Positions 5,339 to 9,323 of a DNA stretch of 9,323 bases are shown piece after piece. The number at the start of each line of letters is the position of its first letter. Positions within the stretch are counted from its first letter, which is position 1. Position numbers and translations under genes: made by a program. Under the pieces are notes generated by a model. The model saw nothing but the letters and a program-made list of their open reading frames with translations, was not told where the DNA came from and made no database searches. The DNA is from Firmicutes bacterium UBA3910. GTDB lineage: Bacteria; Bacillota; Limnochordia; Darwinibacteriales; Darwinibacteriaceae. The stretch spans positions 1-9,323 of the forward strand of contig DGFC01000160.1 in NCBI GenBank assembly GCA_002391465.1, read 5' to 3'.

Positions 5339-6745
5339 GTGACTCGCAAAAAGACATACGTAGCGGATATCGACCGCACTATCTACGATCAGCGGAATCC
5401 CTTCTCCTTCAGTTTCAAAACGGATAAGGGTCTCACAGAGGAAATTGTAAGAGAAATCTCAAGACAGAAGAGTGAACCCGCTTGGATGCTGGAGTTTCGG
5501 CTCAAATCCCTTGAGGTGTATCACGAGCTTGATCTGCCTCCTTGGGGGCCGGATCTAACTGAATTGGATGTGGAGAATATTGTCACCTATGTAAAACCTA
5601 ACGTGGAAAGGAAGCTGAGCTGGGATGATATTCCCACTGACATAAAACAGACATTTGATCTTTTGGGTATTCCTAAGGCAGAACACGAATTTCTGGCTGG
5701 AGTGGGTGCCCAATACGATTCTGAGGTTGTCTACCACAGCATAAGGGATAGTGTAGCTGCACAGGGTGTAGTCTATTTAGATATGGAAACCGCTCTGCAT
5801 GAGTATGAAGACTTGGTGCGGGAGCACTTTATGCGGCTTGTGCCGCCAAGCGATCACAAATTCGCGGCGCTGCATGGAGCAGTCTGGTCAGGCGGTTCAT
5901 TTGTTTATGTTCCGGCAGGGGTCCATGTGGAAATCCCCCTGCAGTCATACTTCCGCTCCAATGCCCCAGGAGCCGGGCAGTTCGAACACACGCTCATAAT
6001 TGCTGAACCCGGTTCCTATCTCCATTTCATCGAGGGATGTTCAGCACCCCGTTATTCGGTGAACAATCTCCATGCGGGGTGTGTTGAGCTGTTTGTAAGG
6101 GAAGGTTCTACGCTCCGTTACAGCACCATCGAAAATTGGTCCCGCAACATGTTCAACCTAAACACCAAACGTGCCCTAGTGGACAAAGACGGTGCTATCG
6201 AGTGGATTTCTGGTTCCTTTGGTTCCAAGGTATCCATGTTGTATCCCATGAGCATTCTCCGCGGCGAGCGGGCACGGGCCGAATTCATCGGAGTGTCCTT
6301 TGCTGGCGCTGGACAGACGCTGGATACGGGCGCCAAAGTGGTCCATGCTGCGCCGTATACAACCTCCAACATTAACTCTAAGTCAATTTCCAAAGGTGGC
6401 GGCAAAGCCATCTATCGGGGATTGGTGAAGATAACGGAGAGGGCGAAGCATGCTAAATCAACGGTGGACTGTGAGTCACTGATCTTAGATAACGACTCCG
6501 TTTCCGACACCATTCCCATCATCCAAGTGGATACGGATGAAGTTGATTTAGGTCACGAAGCCAAAATCGGCCGCATCAGTGAAGAAGCTATCTATTACTT
6601 GATGAGCAGGGGAATTGATGAAGAGGAAGCAAAAGCCATGATTGTGAGGGGTTTTGTGGAACCCATCTCAAAGGAGCTGCCCCTGGAATACGCAGTAGAG
6701 ATGAACCGCCTTGTCCAGCTTGAACTGGAAGGTACCATCGGGTAA
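5339..6745 (+). CDS. sufB: SufB, scaffold subunit of the SufBCD complex
   Basis: SufB is the scaffold on which the nascent iron-sulfur cluster is built; it pairs with SufD and each binds a SufC. The 468-residue length is standard. The N-terminal part (about 1-150) is the helical SufB-type domain with ISRQKSEPAWMLEFRLKSLE, and the rest is the beta-helix core. Visible key residues are Cys234 in FIEGCSAP (the likely sulfur-accepting cysteine corresponding to E. coli Cys254), Cys378 in STVDCESLILDN, and His406-Glu407 in LGHEAKIGRISEE at the SufB-SufD interface. LMSRGIDEEEA close to the C-terminus is a SufB/SufD family mark. The start is GTG at 5339; AGGAGGGT (5323..5330) overlaps the sufC stop codon, so the two are probably translated together. 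Confidence 0.97.
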   Translation: MTRKKTYVADIDRTIYDQRNPFSFSFKTDKGLTEEIVREISRQKSEPAWMLEFRLKSLEVYHELDLPPWGPDLTELDVENIVTYVKPNVERKLSWDDIPTDIKQTFDLLGIPKAEHEFLAGVGAQYDSEVVYHSIRDSVAAQGVVYLDMETALHEYEDLVREHFMRLVPPSDHKFAALHGAVWSGGSFVYVPAGVHVEIPLQSYFRSNAPGAGQFEHTLIIAEPGSYLHFIEGCSAPRYSVNNLHAGCVELFVREGSTLRYSTIENWSRNMFNLNTKRALVDKDGAIEWISGSFGSKVSMLYPMSILRGERARAEFIGVSFAGAGQTLDTGAKVVHAAPYTTSNINSKSISKGGGKAIYRGLVKITERAKHAKSTVDCESLILDNDSVSDTIPIIQVDTDEVDLGHEAKIGRISEEAIYYLMSRGIDEEEAKAMIVRGFVEPISKELPLEYAVEMNRLVQLELEGTIG

Positions 6746-6757
6746 GGGAGGAGGCAA

Positions 6758-7864
6758 ATGCTGAAGACTATATCTGCGCCAATGAATAGACTGCCGAGGC
6801 TGGGCTATCGCTGGCTTAAGCTAAATGAATACAATATTAGTGAACCGCTTCAGGTGCCCCTAAAACCATACACCCATGCCTATTTGCCCCAGTTGGACCA
6901 TGAAGTGAAGATAAATAGGGCGGGTTCCTCCGTTTCCCGACTCAAACTGCTCTCCGAGATTCCCTATGGAGCATCCAGTGAACTTGTGGGCCTAGTGGAG
7001 GACCATTTCAATGCGGGTATCGAACTTCTTGCTCCTGCTGGCGTAGCTGTAAGTGAACCCGTTGTCATTCCTTACCATTTGGACGGTGAGAACGATGTTC
7101 TGCTGGATCTTAATGTGGTTGCGGCTGAAAGGGGGGCTTCCGTCACTGTTGTGATGGAATACTCATCTGATGAAGGTTCGTCTACAATTCACAACGGGGT
7201 AACGAAAATCTTAGCCGAAGAGGGTGCAGAGGTACACCTGGTAAAAATACAAAGGCTAAACGACCAGGGAGCTCACTTCGATTCCCTCTACGTTGAAGCC
7301 AGTCCGTACTCCACGGTGCGTTTCAGCCAAGTAGAACTTGGGGGCAAGTTCTCTATCACCAATTACCTGAGCCGCGTGGCGGATAATGCGGCAACGCTCA
7401 CTAAGTCAATGTACCTAGGTGATGGTGAACGGGTCTTGGACTTGAGTTATCACATGATCCATACCGGTTTTCGTAGTACGAGCGATCTTTTGGTGAAAGG
7501 TGCACTAAAGGATAAATCCCGCAAAGTCTTCCGTGGTACGCTGGACTTTAAGCGCGGGGCAAGGCTATCCGAAGGCAATGAGGAGGAATACGCCCTCCTC
7601 CTTGATCCAGACGTATCATCCAGCGCCATACCTCTGCTTCTTTCAGAGGAAGATGACATTATGGGTGGTCATGCGGCGAGCGCCGGGAAGGTAGATGCCA
7701 ATCAACTCTTCTATTTGATGAGCAGGGGTTTAAGCCAGGAAGAAGCAACCGTTTCTCTGGTCAAGGCAGCTTGCTGGCCCGTTTTGGCTGAGCTGCCTCG
7801 TCAGGTACGGTCTCAAATCGAAGGGGAGTTGGAAGCGAGGTTGACGGACCAGTGTACGACATAA
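6758..7864 (+). CDS. sufD: SufD, partner subunit of the SufBCD complex
   Basis: SufD is a paralogue of SufB that forms a heterodimer with it and helps iron entry and cluster formation. The 368-residue protein lacks the long N-terminal region of SufB, as expected. Family marks are the long beta-helix core, KGALKDKSRKVFRGTLDFKR (247-266), the DPDVSSSAIPLLLSEEDD region, and GGHAASAGKVD (303-313), where His305 corresponds to the interface histidine of E. coli SufD (His360). LFYLMSRGLSQEEA (317-330) follows. The second half is typical; the first 50 residues are poorly conserved in the family, so the ATG at 6758 rests mainly on GGGAGGAGG just upstream. It starts 12 nt after sufB and its last 13 nt overlap sufS. 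Confidence 0.95.
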   Translation: MLKTISAPMNRLPRLGYRWLKLNEYNISEPLQVPLKPYTHAYLPQLDHEVKINRAGSSVSRLKLLSEIPYGASSELVGLVEDHFNAGIELLAPAGVAVSEPVVIPYHLDGENDVLLDLNVVAAERGASVTVVMEYSSDEGSSTIHNGVTKILAEEGAEVHLVKIQRLNDQGAHFDSLYVEASPYSTVRFSQVELGGKFSITNYLSRVADNAATLTKSMYLGDGERVLDLSYHMIHTGFRSTSDLLVKGALKDKSRKVFRGTLDFKRGARLSEGNEEEYALLLDPDVSSSAIPLLLSEEDDIMGGHAASAGKVDANQLFYLMSRGLSQEEATVSLVKAACWPVLAELPRQVRSQIEGELEARLTDQCTT

Positions 7865-9087
7865 ATTCTATTCGCGGGGATTTTCCCATCCTGCAGCAGC
7901 AGATCCGGGGTAGGCAGCTTGTGTATTTTGATAACGCGGCAACTACCCACGTTCCAGTTCAGGTGATGGAAGCAGTTAAGCAGTACAAGGAAAAATTTCA
8001 CGCCAATCCCCATCGGGGCGCCCATTACCTGGGAGTGAAGGCCACAATGCTGTTGGAAGAAGCTAGGGCAAAGGTAGCAGGCTTTATTAACGCCCCCACA
8101 CCCGAACAGATCATCTTCACTCGAAACGCCACCGAAGCTTTGAACTTAGTCGCTTACTCTTTCGGCTTAAGTGAGGTAAAGGAAGGACAGGAGATTGTTG
8201 TTTGCATTTCCGAGCACCACAGCAATCTCGTCCCGTGGCAGCAGGTGGCCAAAGCGAGGGGAGCCGTACTACGTTATCTCTACCTGGCGGATGACTACAG
8301 CTTGGACTGGCAGCAAGTTGAAGAGGTAATAACAGACAAGACAGCAGTAGTGGCCATCGCAACCATGTCCAATGTGTTGGGTACCATAAATCCTGTAAAA
8401 GCAGTAATAGACCATGCCCATCGGCAGGGTGCAGTAGTTGTGGTAGATGGTGCCCAGAGTGTTTCCCACTTAAGGACGGATGTGCAGGCACTTGATGCTG
8501 ATTTCTTCGCCTTTTCGGGCCATAAGATGTATGCTCCAATGGGTATTGGGGTGCTCTACGGCAAACGGGAACTGCTGGAAAAAATGCCATCGTTTCTCAC
8601 CGGGGGTGAGATGGTGGAATATGTTGAAGAGCAGGACGCTTCTTTCAAGGCAATACCGTATAGGTTCGAAGCGGGTACGCCTAATGTGGAAGGGGCGGTT
8701 GGCCTGGCTGCCGCCATCGACTATTTACATTCCCTATCCTGGGAAGCGATTTACACCCATGAGCATGAACTTACTGCGTACGCCTTGAATAAACTGATTG
8801 AAATCCCTTATGTGAAGATATACGGTCCGACTGAGGCCGAGGGGCGGGGACCAGTGATCTCCTTCACGCTGGAAGGGTGTCATCCCCACGATGTAGCTAC
8901 AATCGTTGATGCTGAAGGTGCAGTTGCGCTAAGGGCAGGCCATCACTGTGCCCAACCGCTCATGAAGTTCCTTCAGGCGCCTGCAACAGCACGGGTGAGT
9001 TTCGCTTTGTACAACACGAAGGAAGAAATCGATCAGTTTATAACCAGCCTAAAGTTGGTAAGGAGGTGGTTGGGCTATGAATCTTGA
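7852..9087 (+). CDS. sufS: SufS, group II cysteine desulfurase
   Basis: SufS is a PLP-dependent enzyme that turns L-cysteine into L-alanine and keeps the sulfur as a persulfide for the SUF pathway. At 411 residues it has the usual length. The PLP-binding lysine is Lys225 in FSGHKMYAPMGIG. Other cofactor contacts are His123 in SEHHSN and Asp199 and Gln202 in VVDGAQS. The persulfide cysteine is Cys366 in RAGHHCAQPLM, which marks the group II (SufS) branch rather than IscS. The GTG at 7852 gives MYDINSIRGDFPIL, matching the family start, and overlaps sufD by 13 nt. The nearest Shine-Dalgarno-like run (GAGG, about 12 nt upstream) is weak, so translation probably depends on coupling to sufD. sufU overlaps its end. 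Confidence 0.96.
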   Translation: MYDINSIRGDFPILQQQIRGRQLVYFDNAATTHVPVQVMEAVKQYKEKFHANPHRGAHYLGVKATMLLEEARAKVAGFINAPTPEQIIFTRNATEALNLVAYSFGLSEVKEGQEIVVCISEHHSNLVPWQQVAKARGAVLRYLYLADDYSLDWQQVEEVITDKTAVVAIATMSNVLGTINPVKAVIDHAHRQGAVVVVDGAQSVSHLRTDVQALDADFFAFSGHKMYAPMGIGVLYGKRELLEKMPSFLTGGEMVEYVEEQDASFKAIPYRFEAGTPNVEGAVGLAAAIDYLHSLSWEAIYTHEHELTAYALNKLIEIPYVKIYGPTEAEGRGPVISFTLEGCHPHDVATIVDAEGAVALRAGHHCAQPLMKFLQAPATARVSFALYNTKEEIDQFITSLKLVRRWLGYES

Positions 9088-9323
9088 TTCGCTCTACACC
9101 CAATTAATTCTGGAACACAGCAGGAATTGTTCCAATAAACGCCATTTAGAATGCGCCACCTGCAGCAAAAGGGGCTACAATCCCAGCTGTGGTGATGACA
9201 TTACACTTGAACTGCAGCTGGATGGGGACAGAATAGTTGATGCTGCTTTCACCGGTGATGGGTGTGCCATCTCCCAGGCATCCACATCCATCATGATTGA
9301 TCTAATCAGAGGTCGCTCAGCGG
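9077..9323 (+). CDS. sufU: SufU, zinc-dependent sulfur acceptor of SufS, 5' part only
   Basis: This is the first 82 codons of a SufU/IscU-like protein, cut by the window edge (full proteins are about 140-150 aa). In Gram-positive bacteria SufU is a zinc protein that takes sulfur from the SufS persulfide and passes it to SufBCD. The family core is clear: NPSCGDDITLELQLDGDRI with Cys38, and TGDGCAISQASTSIMIDLI with Cys63. These are two of the three conserved cysteines that, with an aspartate (Asp40 here), bind zinc; the third lies past the window. Three extra cysteines sit before them at residues 18, 26 and 29 (HSRNCSNKRHLECATCSKRG). The ATG at 9077 has AGGAGGTGG 7 nt upstream and lies 11 nt inside the sufS end. 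Confidence 0.93.
   Translation, partial: MNLDSLYTQLILEHSRNCSNKRHLECATCSKRGYNPSCGDDITLELQLDGDRIVDAAFTGDGCAISQASTSIMIDLIRGRSA

Noticed and set aside
8117..8590. A 157-codon open frame on the - strand
   Set aside because: It is opposite the well-conserved core of sufS and its translation is low-complexity and unlike any protein family.

Overview
This 9.3-kb window reads like a piece of a Gram-positive, Firmicutes-type chromosome, most likely from the clostridial or Desulfotomaculum-like side. I infer this from three things: the SUF iron-sulfur operon uses SufU rather than SufE or SufA; nearly every gene has a strong AGGAGG-like ribosome binding site; and GTG and TTG starts are common. Base composition looks close to 50% GC by eye (not computed). 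Every gene is on the + strand and coding density is very high. I see no RNA gene, CRISPR array, IS element or phage gene.

The left part (1..4426) is a tightly packed run of small-molecule-modifying enzymes. In order it holds the 3' end of a GNAT acetyltransferase, a peptidase T-like M20 metallopeptidase, an AAC(6')-type aminoglycoside acetyltransferase homologue with a TTG start, another GNAT, a GrpB-GNAT fusion protein, a dCMP-deaminase-family zinc enzyme and a last GNAT. Five GNAT domains fall within 4.4 kb. Genes overlap or are separated by at most 66 nt, so they are probably co-transcribed. The run closes at a clear intrinsic terminator, a perfect 18-bp palindrome followed by seven T (4457..4480).

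The stretch between the terminator and the next gene (4481..4586) holds a candidate promoter. Overlapping it is a near-perfect 22-bp inverted repeat at 4511..4532, which looks like a repressor operator.

The right part (4587..9323) is a SUF iron-sulfur cluster assembly operon in the order sufC-sufB-sufD-sufS-sufU. SufS takes sulfur from cysteine, SufU relays it, and the SufBCD ATPase/scaffold complex builds the cluster. sufU is cut by the window edge. The gene order differs from the Bacillus subtilis sufCDSUB order, and no sulfur-cluster regulator or SufT gene is in view. The SUF genes are standard members of known families. The parts most worth a second look are the GNAT cluster, the operator-like repeat, and extra cysteines in the N-terminal part of SufU.
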